From the NCBI GenBank assembly GCA_012270585.1, contig JAAXIB010000027.1, positions 1 through 64,000 of the forward strand: 64,000 bases of DNA. The letters are read 5' to 3'. Position numbers and translations under genes: made by a program. The notes under the pieces were generated by a model that was given only the letters and a program-made list of their open reading frames with translations, did no database searches and had not been told where the DNA came from. Of this stretch, positions 8,324-17,323 are shown piece by piece (positions within the stretch are counted from its first letter, which is position 1; each line of letters opens with the position of its first letter). The DNA is from Nitrospirales bacterium. Its GTDB lineage: Bacteria; Nitrospirota; Nitrospiria; Nitrospirales; UBA8639.

Positions 8324-9391
8324 TCATGCAATCCGGGAGAGCAAGTTGTCGGTAAGAGATTTTACTTCTTTTTGACTAAACGCCTGCCTTTGATTTCCAA
8401 CATAATCGGCGACTTGATTCTCGGACAGCATTTTCACATATTGAAATTCTTGGTTCGGCTTGTGATTTATTAAGCAGAGGACGTTTTTCGGGGATATTTT
8501 TTTATCTCCCCAGTGGTTGGAAAAGTTATCGATATCCCCTCTCTCAACGCCCCGATTCAGTAACACAAAAATCGCAAAGTTGCTTCTTTTTAATTGCTTA
8601 ATTGGAGAAAATAACTCCACGTTTTCCATTGAATCCTTGCTCCAATTCTTTGTTTCCACCAAATAAAGACCGGTGGGTCCGACGACAACGTGATCTATCT
8701 GTATTGAACAGATTCTGTCCTCATTATTTCTGTCATACATAGGTGGAGAAAATTCCAACCTGTAATCATTGATGACGGTGTACGTATCGGGAAGTTTTGA
8801 TAATTCCCTCGTCACCCTTTCCTCCCCTTCGGCTCCGTAAAACAGATATTTGTGTTTGCTAAAAACCGAAAGAATTCTTTTCTGTTTTTCTATATCACTG
8901 GCTGAATAGCGTTCTACCCATTTTTCGGTATTATTTTTTCTATCCTCGATTTCAGACCTCATGCTGTTAATCTTTGCAAATCCTTTTCTGAAAGGTTTTC
9001 TCAATTCTTCCTCAAAAGAGTTTTCCAATATTTTCTTTCTCTTTGTTAGTCTCTTTTTCCGAAAAAAGAAAAATAATCGCATCAACATGTTCCGTTTTTC
9101 GTTTCCGGCAAGAATCCCTTTCAGTTCCTCCAATTCATTTTGCAACAAAGTTTCTCTTTCTTTAACTTTCTGATCACGTTTCAATGACAATTTTTTATAT
9201 TTTGACTCAAGATCAACGATTTCCTGTCTCAGGATTTCGCCGTATTTTTTCCTGATACGATTAAAAGAACTTTTGCAATTATTATGGAACGAGCGAATAT
9301 CATCCATCGTGCTGAAGGCACCTATCCCCTCTCTTTCAAGTTCATCAATGAGCTGAGTCAGAGAACCTACTTGCCTGTAAATCTTTGCCAT
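8324..9391 (-). CDS. NERD-domain protein with long coiled coil
   Basis: 355 residues. The first half is Lys/Glu-rich and mostly coiled coil (residues about 30-170). The second half contains a NERD nuclease-related domain: GAEGEERVTRELSKL, then CSIQIDHVVVGPTGLYLVETKNW, where IDHVVV and VETKNW carry the acidic and lysine residues expected of the PD-(D/E)xK-like core. The gene is strikingly AT-rich compared with its neighbours and lies between two spacers lacking other genes, a sign of recent transfer. NERD proteins are suspected DNA-processing or defence factors. No partner gene is present, so the role is open. Confidence 0.8.
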   Translation of the reverse strand: MAKIYRQVGSLTQLIDELEREGIGAFSTMDDIRSFHNNCKSSFNRIRKKYGEILRQEIVDLESKYKKLSLKRDQKVKERETLLQNELEELKGILAGNEKRNMLMRLFFFFRKKRLTKRKKILENSFEEELRKPFRKGFAKINSMRSEIEDRKNNTEKWVERYSASDIEKQKRILSVFSKHKYLFYGAEGEERVTRELSKLPDTYTVINDYRLEFSPPMYDRNNEDRICSIQIDHVVVGPTGLYLVETKNWSKDSMENVELFSPIKQLKRSNFAIFVLLNRGVERGDIDNFSNHWGDKKISPKNVLCLINHKPNQEFQYVKMLSENQVADYVGNQRQAFSQKEVKSLTDNLLSRIA

Positions 9392-9637
9392 ACAATAACG
9401 TCTTTAAAGCATCTATGTTTCAATTGTAATCGCATGGCCTCCCTCTCCACTCACGTGGCCGGACAGGGATGACTTTGCTCTTCTGGTCCTCTTGGTCACC
9501 GCAGCGGTCTGGCTATTCTTTTGTGCAGCATAGCGTTGGTCCTCGCTTCTCGATCGCCCATCTATAACACCGGCGAGGGCCGACGAACGCGGGCCATGGT
9601 GGATTTTCTTGACACGCTTCGTATATTATGAACATAT

Positions 9638-9946
9638 ATGAAAATAATCAACTTCGATCGAATCGTCGGCTTTCATTGGGACGAAGGTAACGCCCGGAAG
9701 AGCGTCGATAAGCACGACGTCAGCCGGTCCGAAACGGAGGAAACGTTTTTGAACGAACCGCTTCTGATCACCGAGGACGTCGGCCACAGCCGATCCGAGT
9801 TACGGTTCCATGCTCTCGTCGTCACCAACGCAGGGCGCCGACTGCACGTGACTTTTACGTTGCGAGAACGGAAGACCAAAATTCGCGTTATTTCCGCCAG
9901 AGACATGAGCCGCAAGGAGCGAGACCGTTATGAACAGGAAACGTAA
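9638..9946 (+). CDS. BrnT-family toxin
   Basis: 102 residues with the BrnT pattern: FHWDEGNARKSVDKHDVS near the N-terminus, RFHALVVTNAGRRLHVTFTLRE in the middle, and the signature KIRVISARDMSRKERDRYE at the end. BrnT toxins are RelE-fold ribonucleases that block translation and are neutralised by a ribbon-helix-helix antitoxin encoded just downstream, as here. The antitoxin gene overlaps by 17 bases. A TTGACA at 9609-9614 with 17-base spacing would place a -10 directly against the ATG. No Shine-Dalgarno is visible, so a leaderless transcript is possible. Confidence 0.85.
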   Translation: MKIINFDRIVGFHWDEGNARKSVDKHDVSRSETEETFLNEPLLITEDVGHSRSELRFHALVVTNAGRRLHVTFTLRERKTKIRVISARDMSRKERDRYEQET

Positions 9947-10196
9947 ATCCATGCCCGCCTTCGAGAGTGAGGTGGAAGAACGGGCCTTTTGGGAAAGTCA
10001 TGATTCGACCGACCGCGTGGACTGGAGCAAGGCCCAACGTGTCCGTTTTCCCAATCTTAAACCGTCCACCAAGCCGATCTCCTTGAGATTGCCCGTTGCT
10101 CTGCTTGAGCAGATCAAGACCGAGGCCAACAAGAGGGATGTCCCTTACCAGTCACTGATTAAGGTCTGGCTGTCTGAAAAGATCGCTTCCCTGTAG
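9930..10196 (+). CDS. CopG-type ribbon-helix-helix antitoxin (BrnA-like partner)
   Basis: 88 residues. The N-terminal part EERAFWESHDSTDRVDW and the C-terminal part ISLRLPVALLEQIKTEANKR followed by VPYQSLIKVWL match the CopG_antitoxin family often paired with BrnT. The ribbon-helix-helix portion should bind the promoter, the other part the toxin. The start codon lies inside the toxin gene (17-base overlap), giving tight coupling. Toxin-first order is normal for this family. Confidence 0.85.
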   Translation: MNRKRKSMPAFESEVEERAFWESHDSTDRVDWSKAQRVRFPNLKPSTKPISLRLPVALLEQIKTEANKRDVPYQSLIKVWLSEKIASL

Positions 10197-10218
10197 GCTC
10201 CACTTCTGTCAGACCGGA

Positions 10219-10240
10219 GGGCAGGCACAGGGGCCTGCCC
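10219..10240. terminator. hairpin between the TA pair and sucD
   Basis: GGGCAGGC and GCCTGCCC (10219-10226 and 10233-10240) form an 8-bp GC stem with a 6-base loop between two convergent transcription units. No U-tract follows on either strand. It may equally be a copy of a dispersed GC-rich repeat. Confidence 0.35.
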
Positions 10241-10301
10241 CTACGAATACGGGTTCTCTATCAGGGCAGCACGCTTGAAGTTGTTTTCGTAGTAAGGCCG
10301 T

Positions 10302-11174
10302 TTAACCACCGAGCGCGGCTTTGACCGTTTCGCCGATCTCCGCGGGGTTGCGAACGACGCGCACCCCGACGGCTTCGAGGGCTGCGACTTTTTCTTTCGC
10401 CGTGCCTTGCCCGCCGGTAATAATCGCTCCGGCGTGGCCCATGCGCCTGCCTGGAGGCGCCGTCATGCCGGCAATAAATCCAATGACCGGCTTCGTCATT
10501 TCTCTTTTGATAAACTCGGCGGCTTTTTCCTCGGCGTCCCCACCGATCTCCCCGATCATGACCACGGCTTTCGTTTCCTCGTCGTGTTCGAACATTTGCA
10601 GCAGGTCGATGTACCCCGTACCGATGATGGGATCGCCTCCGATGCCCACGCAAGTCGTCTCGCCAAGACCTAAATTCGTCAACTGGTTCACGGCTTCATA
10701 GGTCAGGGTCCCGCTACGGGAAATCACACCGACCTTACCTTTCTTGTGAATGAACCCTGGCATGATGCCGATCTTGCACTCGTCCGCTGTGATGATCCCA
10801 GGACAATTGGGACCGATGAGCCGGGTCTGCGTACTGGCCAAGGCGCGCTTCACCCGGACCATGTCATTGACGGGAATCCCTTCCGTGATACACACCACCA
10901 ACCAAATTCCCGCATTGGCCGCTTCGAGGATCGCATCGGCGGAAAAAGGAGGAGGCACGAAAATCAACGAAGTGGTGGCTTCCGTCTCTTTTACGGCGTC
11001 CCGGACCGTGTGAAAAACCGGGATGCCTTCCACTTCCTGTCCGGCCTTGCCGGGCGTCACCCCTGCGACGACCTGAGTGCCATACGCCTGACACTGGGTC
11101 GCATGAAACGACCCTTCTTTTCCCGTAATCCCCTGGACAACCACCCGCGTTGACTTATTCACCAAAATGCTCAT
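10302..11174 (-). CDS. sucD: succinyl-CoA synthetase alpha subunit
   Basis: 290 residues, normal length. A CoA-binding Rossmann domain starts at [14 protein letters not shown]. The [18 protein letters not shown] segment and the phosphohistidine site in [11 protein letters not shown] are intact. With SucC it interconverts succinate and succinyl-CoA. In the reductive TCA cycle it runs toward succinyl-CoA, consuming ATP. It is the last gene of the minus-strand aclB-aclA-acn-frdB-frdA-sucC-sucD operon. Confidence 0.97.
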   Translation of the reverse strand: MSILVNKSTRVVVQGITGKEGSFHATQCQAYGTQVVAGVTPGKAGQEVEGIPVFHTVRDAVKETEATTSLIFVPPPFSADAILEAANAGIWLVVCITEGIPVNDMVRVKRALASTQTRLIGPNCPGIITADECKIGIMPGFIHKKGKVGVISRSGTLTYEAVNQLTNLGLGETTCVGIGGDPIIGTGYIDLLQMFEHDEETKAVVMIGEIGGDAEEKAAEFIKREMTKPVIGFIAGMTAPPGRRMGHAGAIITGGQGTAKEKVAALEAVGVRVVRNPAEIGETVKAALGG

Positions 11175-11271
11175 GCGCTATTCCTTTCCTCACTGCTTCT
11201 CGCCGTATTCTCAAGCTCTACGTTCCCTCACCCAACCCTCTCCCATCAAGGGACAGGGGAGAAGGCTCCTA

Positions 11272-12456
11272 TCAGCCCCTCTTCCTTTTTCGCTTCATGG
11301 CCACGATTTTTTGCGCGGCTGCCCAAAGATCCGTCGCCACGTCCACTTTCAACCCCGAATCGAGGAGAATCTTCCGTCCTTCCTCCGCATTGGTGCCCTG
11401 AAGGCGAACAACTACGGGCAAGGTCATACCAACTTCTTTCGAGGCCTCGATCACTCCATGGGCGATTCGTTCACACCGCACGATGCCTCCGAAAATGTTG
11501 ATGAAAATGCCCTTGACTTTTCTGTCCTTCAGGAGAATGCGAAACCCGGCCGCCACGGTCTCCTTGGTGGCGCCGCCGCCCACGTCCAAAAAGTTGGCGG
11601 GTTCCGCCCCGGCCAATTTGATCACGTCCATCGTGGCCATGGCCAATCCCGCCCCGTTCACCATGCACCCGATGTCCCCATCCAATTTCACGTAATTGAG
11701 ATTGTGGGCACCCGCCTCGATTTCAAGAGGTTCCTCTTCGTGCAGGTCGCGGAACGCCTGGACGTCCTGATGCTTGAACAACGCGTTGTCGTCAAAGGTG
11801 ACCTTCCCGTCGAGGGCGACGAGCTGTTTGTCCGTGGTAATCACCAGGGGGTTGATCTCGACCAATGACGCATTTTTTTCCATGAACAGGCGATACAGGT
11901 TCCCGAGCATGTGAATAAAGGGCGTCACCACGGCTTTTTCCAGGGAGGGCAGTCCCAAGGCAAAGGCCAGATTCCGGCCGTTGTACCCCTGAAACCCGAC
12001 GGCCGGATCAATCGTTTCCCTGAACAGTTTCTCCGGAGTCTTCTCCGCCACCTCTTCGATTTCCATTCCTCCCTCGGTACTCGCGAGGAACGTGGGGCAC
12101 CCGCTATCCCGATCCACCAACAGACTCAGATACAGTTCTTTGTCGATCCCCGCCCCTTCCTCAATCAACAGACGCCGGACTTTTCTGCCTTTCGGTCCGG
12201 TTTGATGCGTCACCAGGGTTTTCCCGATGAGTTCTCGCGTCAGGAGCGGCACCTCTTCGCGCTGTTTGGTGATTTTGACGCCACCGGCCTTACCCCGTCC
12301 CCCGGCGTGGATTTGTGCTTTAACCACGTAAACCGGCGCATCCAGAGCCGCAGCCCATTTTTCAGCGGCACGTGGAGTCTTGATGGCCTTTCCACGAGGA
12401 ACCGGCACCCCGAATTGAGCAAATAACTCTTTCGCTTGAAACTCATGGATATTCAT
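11272..12456 (-). CDS. sucC: succinyl-CoA synthetase beta subunit (ADP-forming)
   Basis: 394 residues. The N-terminal ATP-grasp domain ([35 protein letters not shown]) and the C-terminal CoA-ligase domain ([24 protein letters not shown]) are complete. It partners the adjacent sucD, separated by about 97 bases that include a palindromic repeat fragment. It supplies succinyl-CoA for carboxylation by a 2-oxoglutarate:ferredoxin oxidoreductase in the reductive cycle. Confidence 0.97.
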   Translation of the reverse strand: MNIHEFQAKELFAQFGVPVPRGKAIKTPRAAEKWAAALDAPVYVVKAQIHAGGRGKAGGVKITKQREEVPLLTRELIGKTLVTHQTGPKGRKVRRLLIEEGAGIDKELYLSLLVDRDSGCPTFLASTEGGMEIEEVAEKTPEKLFRETIDPAVGFQGYNGRNLAFALGLPSLEKAVVTPFIHMLGNLYRLFMEKNASLVEINPLVITTDKQLVALDGKVTFDDNALFKHQDVQAFRDLHEEEPLEIEAGAHNLNYVKLDGDIGCMVNGAGLAMATMDVIKLAGAEPANFLDVGGGATKETVAAGFRILLKDRKVKGIFINIFGGIVRCERIAHGVIEASKEVGMTLPVVVRLQGTNAEEGRKILLDSGLKVDVATDLWAAAQKIVAMKRKRKRG

Positions 12457-12621
12457 GATTCTCCTCTTGAAAAAAGTCGTCTATCGGGCCACGGCGTCTT
12501 GGAGGGAACAGCCCCGCCTGGAAACGCTCTACCTCCCCTCGCCCCTCCTTACAAAGGAGGGGAACTAGGCTTGCCCTCCCTCACCCTTGCCCTCTCCCAA
12601 AGGGAGAGGGTTTTTCAGATG

Positions 12622-14202
12622 CTACGGCTGCTCGGTATAGGCGGGCAGCACGACCGGTGACGTGACTTGGTTCGTGACCCTGTGCTTTTTCGCTTCGGCC
12701 CGGAACCGCTGCAAATGGTTCAATGTCAACCGCCCCTGAGGAATGGTTTGAGCGCGAGCCGCCACCGTCAATCCCGATCGTTTGCCAAAGACCATCAAAT
12801 CCAACAATGAATTACCCATTAAACGATTGCGCCCGTGCAGCCCACCGGAAGTTTCTCCGGCCACGAAGAGGTTCTTCACGGACGTTTCACCGTTGACGTC
12901 GATCTTCACGCCCCCGTTTTGATAATGAAGCGTCGGATAAATCAAAACCGGGTCCTTACGGATATCGACTCCGTACCGCGCATACTGGCGAACCATGGCG
13001 GGGAAATGCTTGTCCAACGTGCCTTCACCGTGCTCCACCTCGAGCAACGGGGTATCCAGCCACACGCCGACACGACCGGTCGGCATACGGACACCGCGCC
13101 CTTCTTCGCATTCCCGAATAATGGAGGCTGACACCACGTCGCGCGTATCCAACTCATTTACGAATCGTTCGCCTTTTGCATTGACCAGGTGCCCGCCTTC
13201 AGACCGTATCCCTTCGGTGACCAACTGCCCGACGAGTTGTTCCGGGTACACGCCTCCGGAAGGATGATATTGAAACGTATCGATTTGGACGAGCGGAGCC
13301 CCGATGCGATAGGCCAAGGCGAGACCGTCGCCCGTGGCGCCGTAATGATTGCTCGTGGGAAAGCCTTGAATGTGCAACCGCCCGATACCGCCGGTAGCCA
13401 AAATCACGGTTTTGGCGGCAACCACGAGAAACCGTTTATTGTCCAAGTCCTGAAGCACCGCACCGGTACATGCCCCTTGCTCGTCACTCACCAGTTCCAC
13501 GGCGGCGACAAATTCCAGGAGTTGGATCTTCTGGTTGAGCACCTCATCCTTGAGTACCCGCATGATTTCGAGACCGGTGTAATCCGAGCAGGTGAGCAGC
13601 CGGGCCCTGGTACTGCCTCCGCCTTTTTTGACGTGGAGGTTGCCGTCGGGGTCCCGGTCGAAGAGTACGCCCAGTTCCAACAACCATTTCGCAATGGACG
13701 GCCCCTCTTCCACCATCGTCTTGAGCAACAGATGGTCGTTTTTCATGTGACCGCCCTTGAGGGTATCCAGGAAATGCTGGACCGGGGAATCATCGGGCGC
13801 CACGGCAATCTGCATGCCCCCCTGCGCCATCACTGAATTCGAATCAGCCAGGCGCAACTTCGTGGCCAGGAGGACCTTTGCCCCCTGCCCATGCGCGTGG
13901 AGCGCCGCGGCACATCCGGCGCCTCCGCCCCCCACCACCAGGACGTCCACCTCGTGGTCCGGCGTCAAAGGGAGGTCTTCGGAAACCACGCTGTCGCCTT
14001 CCAGGACGGAGGCGAGTTCCCGTACCGTCAGATCCCCTTCGTTGGGCCCGAAGGCAACGGGGCGATACGCGGCTTCACGGTGATCGGGATGAAATTTTTT
14101 AATCAGGGTATCGCGTTCGGCCTGAGAGAGTTTGGGCAGGGTCTGTTGTCGCCGGACGTCACGGGAATTGTGGACCACGTCGTGCAGAGCTTGAACATCC
14201 AC
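12622..14202 (-). CDS. frdA: fumarate reductase / succinate dehydrogenase-type flavoprotein
   Basis: 526-residue flavoprotein. FAD-binding site VDVLVVGGGGAGCAAALHA, active-site region QYHPSGGVYPEQ followed by EGIRSEGGHLVN and GERFVNE, and the C-terminal AGETSGGLHGRNRLMGNS are typical of FrdA/SdhA/NadB. The position that in quinone-linked SdhA/FrdA holds the FAD-linking His (SHTVAAQGG) reads SNSVMAQGG here, so FAD is probably not covalently bound. The partner iron-sulfur gene is immediately upstream and no membrane anchors follow, which fits a soluble fumarate reductase serving the reductive TCA cycle. The electron donor is unknown. Confidence 0.88.
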   Translation of the reverse strand: MDVQALHDVVHNSRDVRRQQTLPKLSQAERDTLIKKFHPDHREAAYRPVAFGPNEGDLTVRELASVLEGDSVVSEDLPLTPDHEVDVLVVGGGGAGCAAALHAHGQGAKVLLATKLRLADSNSVMAQGGMQIAVAPDDSPVQHFLDTLKGGHMKNDHLLLKTMVEEGPSIAKWLLELGVLFDRDPDGNLHVKKGGGSTRARLLTCSDYTGLEIMRVLKDEVLNQKIQLLEFVAAVELVSDEQGACTGAVLQDLDNKRFLVVAAKTVILATGGIGRLHIQGFPTSNHYGATGDGLALAYRIGAPLVQIDTFQYHPSGGVYPEQLVGQLVTEGIRSEGGHLVNAKGERFVNELDTRDVVSASIIRECEEGRGVRMPTGRVGVWLDTPLLEVEHGEGTLDKHFPAMVRQYARYGVDIRKDPVLIYPTLHYQNGGVKIDVNGETSVKNLFVAGETSGGLHGRNRLMGNSLLDLMVFGKRSGLTVAARAQTIPQGRLTLNHLQRFRAEAKKHRVTNQVTSPVVLPAYTEQP

Positions 14203-14219
14203 GTGTCAGCCGCACTCCC

Positions 14220-14939
14220 CTACGACTTGATCGTGGCCGAGGCTTGTTGTAATTCTTCATCGGTCATCTTCAGGATTCGGTCCCAGTCGTCTTTGTACTG
14301 TCCTTCGGCAATGGCTTCAATCCGGTCAAAGAGGCCGGGGGGCTTTTCCATTTCCCGTACGCCATAGGCTCGACTGGCATAAACCCCCACCAGATTCGGC
14401 GCAATATCGGCAATACACACCGGCACGCACAAGCCACACATCACACAGTCCATGAACGTCTCCGAAACCGCTTTGAAATCCCCGAAGACGGCTTTCCAGA
14501 CGCCCTCCCGCACGTCAATCTGTTGAGGGCAGGCTTCGGTACACGCGTTGCAGTTCCTGCACAAGGGGGTTTCCGGATACAACTTGAACAGGTCCTGCTT
14601 GGGATTTTCGAGTTGATTCAAATCATACGTGGCCTTTCGCGCGGGAAAAACCGGGGCAAACGAAAACGACATGCCGTCTTCCACCGCGTGTGAACACGCC
14701 AGGCAGGTCTTCACTTTCGGATCGTCCTTGGTGCGATAATAGGTCGCGCAGGCTCCACAAAACCCACCCAGGCAGCCGGCGCCCCGTGTGACTTCATGGC
14801 CGGTATACCAAAGCGCCTTCATCAGGGTAATCCCCGCCGGGACCCGAAAGGATTTCCCCGCAATCTCCACCGTAACGAGGGGTGGCCGAAGCGCGTCTTC
14901 CTGGCTCACAGCCTTACCCGTATCGAATGAACCCGTCAT
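14220..14939 (-). CDS. frdB: fumarate reductase iron-sulfur subunit
   Basis: 239 residues. A plant-type 2Fe-2S domain (GCLGGFCGACATYY with a further Cys in KTCLAC) is followed by two CxxCxxCxxxCP-type clusters, CRNCNACTEACP and CVMCGLCVPVC. This is the FrdB/SdhB layout, wiring an external donor to the FAD of the adjacent flavoprotein, whose start lies only 17 bases downstream. The clusters read as two 4Fe-4S sites and not the 4Fe-4S plus 3Fe-4S pair of quinone-linked complexes, which again points to a soluble enzyme. Confidence 0.87.
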   Translation of the reverse strand: MTGSFDTGKAVSQEDALRPPLVTVEIAGKSFRVPAGITLMKALWYTGHEVTRGAGCLGGFCGACATYYRTKDDPKVKTCLACSHAVEDGMSFSFAPVFPARKATYDLNQLENPKQDLFKLYPETPLCRNCNACTEACPQQIDVREGVWKAVFGDFKAVSETFMDCVMCGLCVPVCIADIAPNLVGVYASRAYGVREMEKPPGLFDRIEAIAEGQYKDDWDRILKMTDEELQQASATIKS

Positions 14940-14953
14940 GTTCGTCTGGCCCT

Positions 14954-14997
14954 ACTCCCTCTCCCCTGGCGGGAGAGGGTTGGGGTGAGGGGGTAAA
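14954..14997. repeat. palindromic CTCTCCC...GGGAGAGGG intergenic repeat
   Basis: CCCTCTCCC and GGGAGAGGG flank a short loop, followed by GTTGGGGTGAGGGGG. Relatives occur at 4030-4052, 11226-11270, 12530-12615, 22163-22293, 24815-24870, 46853-46990 and 48340-48365. All are intergenic. None was seen between about 25.0 and 46.3 kb. Confidence 0.65.
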
Positions 14998-15001
14998 AAA
15001 A

Positions 15002-17251
15002 TCATGCATTCAAGGCATTCAACGCCGATCCGGCTTGAAACCACTTCACTTGCTGTGCGGTCATGCTGTGATTGGCTTGAATCGTGATCTCTTTTCCATT
15101 CTTTTTATGAACGATCACGGACACCGGTTTCCCCGGCGCCAACTCGCTGAGCCCGGCCACGCTGATGCGGTCTTCATGGTCGATCTGGTCATAATTTGCA
15201 GGGTCCGCAAACGTCATGGGCAGAATGCCTTGTTTCTTTAAATTCGTTTCGTGGATGCGAGCGAAACTCTTGGTGAGAACAGCTTTCACGCCCAGGAAGC
15301 GCGGGGACATGGCCGCGTGTTCCCGGCTGCTCCCTTCGCCGTAATTCTCGTCGCCGACCACGAACGACCCGATGCCCTTGCCCTTATAATCACGGGCGAT
15401 CTGCGCAAGGGTGAGCCCCGATTCCCCGGTCAACACGTTGGTCCCTTTTCCCGCTTCACTCGAAAACGCGTTATTCGCACCCAGGAACATGTTGTCACTG
15501 ATCTTGTCCAAATGTCCACGAAACTTGAGCCAGGGGCCAGCCGGTGAAATATGATCCGTCGTGGTTTTCCCCTTGGTTTTGATCAGCAACGGCAACTTTT
15601 CGAAATCCTTACCGTCCCACTTGGGGAAGGGCTGCAACAATTGCAGCCGCTCACTGTTCGGAGGAAGATCGACGGCTAACCCGTCACCGTTCTCCGCGGG
15701 GGGAATATACCCTTCCTCGCCCTTGGCAAAGCCTTGGGCAGGCAATTCATCCCCTTGCGGCGGATCGAGTTTCAATTGTTTGCCGTCCGGGGTGGCAATG
15801 GTGTCTTGCAGAGGATTGAATCCCAGGTTGCCTGACAGGGCATACGCGGCGACCAATTCCGGACTGGCCAGGAAGGACAGCGTGTCGGCGATCCCGTCGT
15901 TGCGACCGGGGAAGTTCCGGTTAAAGGAACTCACGATCGAATCGGATCGGCCTTTGACGCCGTCGGCCCGTTTCCACTGCCCGATACACGGACCGCAGGC
16001 GTTCGCCAACACGGTCGCGCCCAATTCCTCAAACGTGTTCATAAAGCCGTCACGTTTCATGGTATGGAAAATCCGTTCCGAGCCCGGTGAAACCAGAAAC
16101 GCGGTTTTGGCTTTCAGGCCCGCTTTCAACCCTTGCTGGGCGATGTGGGCGGCCCGGCTGATATCTTCATACGAAGAATTCGTGCAACTGCCCAACAAGG
16201 TCGCTTTCAACTCCACGGGGTATCCCTTCTCCTTGGCCTCGGCCTCCAACGTGGAAACGGGGCGGGCCAAGTCCGGGGAATGCGGCCCCACGACGTGTGG
16301 TTCCAGGGTCGAAAGGTCGATTTCCAGGATCTCGTCAAAATATTTTTCCGGCGACTCATACACTTCAGGGTCAGCCACCAACATCGACTCGTTGGCTTGT
16401 GCCAAGTCGGCGATCTCTTCGCGCTCCGTGATCGTGAGATAGTCTACCATCTTCCGGTCAAAGGGAAATATCGACGTGGTCGCCCCGAGCTCCGCCCCCA
16501 TGTTGGTTATCGTTCCCTTACCAGTGGCACTGATCGTTTCCGCCCCGGGACCAAAGTACTCGACGATCTTATTGGTGCCGCCTTTGACCGTCAGTTTGCC
16601 GCAAATATACAGGATCACGTCTTTGGGCGAAGCCCAGCCGTTCAACTTGCCGGTGAGCTTGACCCCGATCAGCTTGGGATGCAGCACTTCCCACGGCAAC
16701 CCGGCCATGACTTCTCCCGCGTCGGCACCGCCGACCCCTATAGCCAACATGCCCAATCCCCCACCGTTCGGAGTGTGGGAATCGGTCCCGATAATCAACC
16801 CACCCGGAAAGGCGTAATTTTCCAGGACCACCTGATGAATGATGCCCGCACCCGGTTTCCAGAACCCGATGCCGTATTTCCTGGCGGCCGATTCCAGGAA
16901 GTTATAGACTTCCCGATTCTCATCGCAGGCGCGCAGTAAATCCTTGGACGATCCCATTTCCGCCCGAATCAAATGATCGCAATGAATGGTGCTGGGCACC
17001 GCGGCTTTTTTCTTACCTGCCTGGATAAATTGCAACATCGCCATCTGAGCCGTGGCATCCTGCATGGCCACGCGATCGGGACGAAGCGCCAACATGGCTT
17101 TCCCCCGATCCCAGATTTGGGTCGCAGGATTGTCGGCATGGGAAACCAGAATTTTTTCGGCCAGGGTCAACCCACGACCAAACTGCTTTTTCGCCGCTTC
17201 CACGGCAGCCGGCATTTTGCCGTACAACATTTTGACAAGCTCGATAGACAT
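15002..17251 (-). CDS. acn: aconitate hydratase
   Basis: 749 residues from the ATG at 17251. The longer open frame upstream looks non-coding. Cluster ligands are in LLGSCTNSSYEDI and NACGPCIGQW, substrate contacts in IGTDSHTPNGGGLG and VVGDENYGEGSSREHAA. The length and motifs resemble mitochondrial-type aconitase. It interconverts citrate and isocitrate. In this operon it links isocitrate made by Icd to citrate cleaved by AclAB. Confidence 0.96.
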   Translation of the reverse strand: MSIELVKMLYGKMPAAVEAAKKQFGRGLTLAEKILVSHADNPATQIWDRGKAMLALRPDRVAMQDATAQMAMLQFIQAGKKKAAVPSTIHCDHLIRAEMGSSKDLLRACDENREVYNFLESAARKYGIGFWKPGAGIIHQVVLENYAFPGGLIIGTDSHTPNGGGLGMLAIGVGGADAGEVMAGLPWEVLHPKLIGVKLTGKLNGWASPKDVILYICGKLTVKGGTNKIVEYFGPGAETISATGKGTITNMGAELGATTSIFPFDRKMVDYLTITEREEIADLAQANESMLVADPEVYESPEKYFDEILEIDLSTLEPHVVGPHSPDLARPVSTLEAEAKEKGYPVELKATLLGSCTNSSYEDISRAAHIAQQGLKAGLKAKTAFLVSPGSERIFHTMKRDGFMNTFEELGATVLANACGPCIGQWKRADGVKGRSDSIVSSFNRNFPGRNDGIADTLSFLASPELVAAYALSGNLGFNPLQDTIATPDGKQLKLDPPQGDELPAQGFAKGEEGYIPPAENGDGLAVDLPPNSERLQLLQPFPKWDGKDFEKLPLLIKTKGKTTTDHISPAGPWLKFRGHLDKISDNMFLGANNAFSSEAGKGTNVLTGESGLTLAQIARDYKGKGIGSFVVGDENYGEGSSREHAAMSPRFLGVKAVLTKSFARIHETNLKKQGILPMTFADPANYDQIDHEDRISVAGLSELAPGKPVSVIVHKKNGKEITIQANHSMTAQQVKWFQAGSALNALNA

Positions 17252-17323
17252 GAGACGTTCTCCACATGGCTTCCGAGCCCCGATCATTTCTGCGGACCGG
17301 GTCAGGGGAAACCGTCAATGTTG

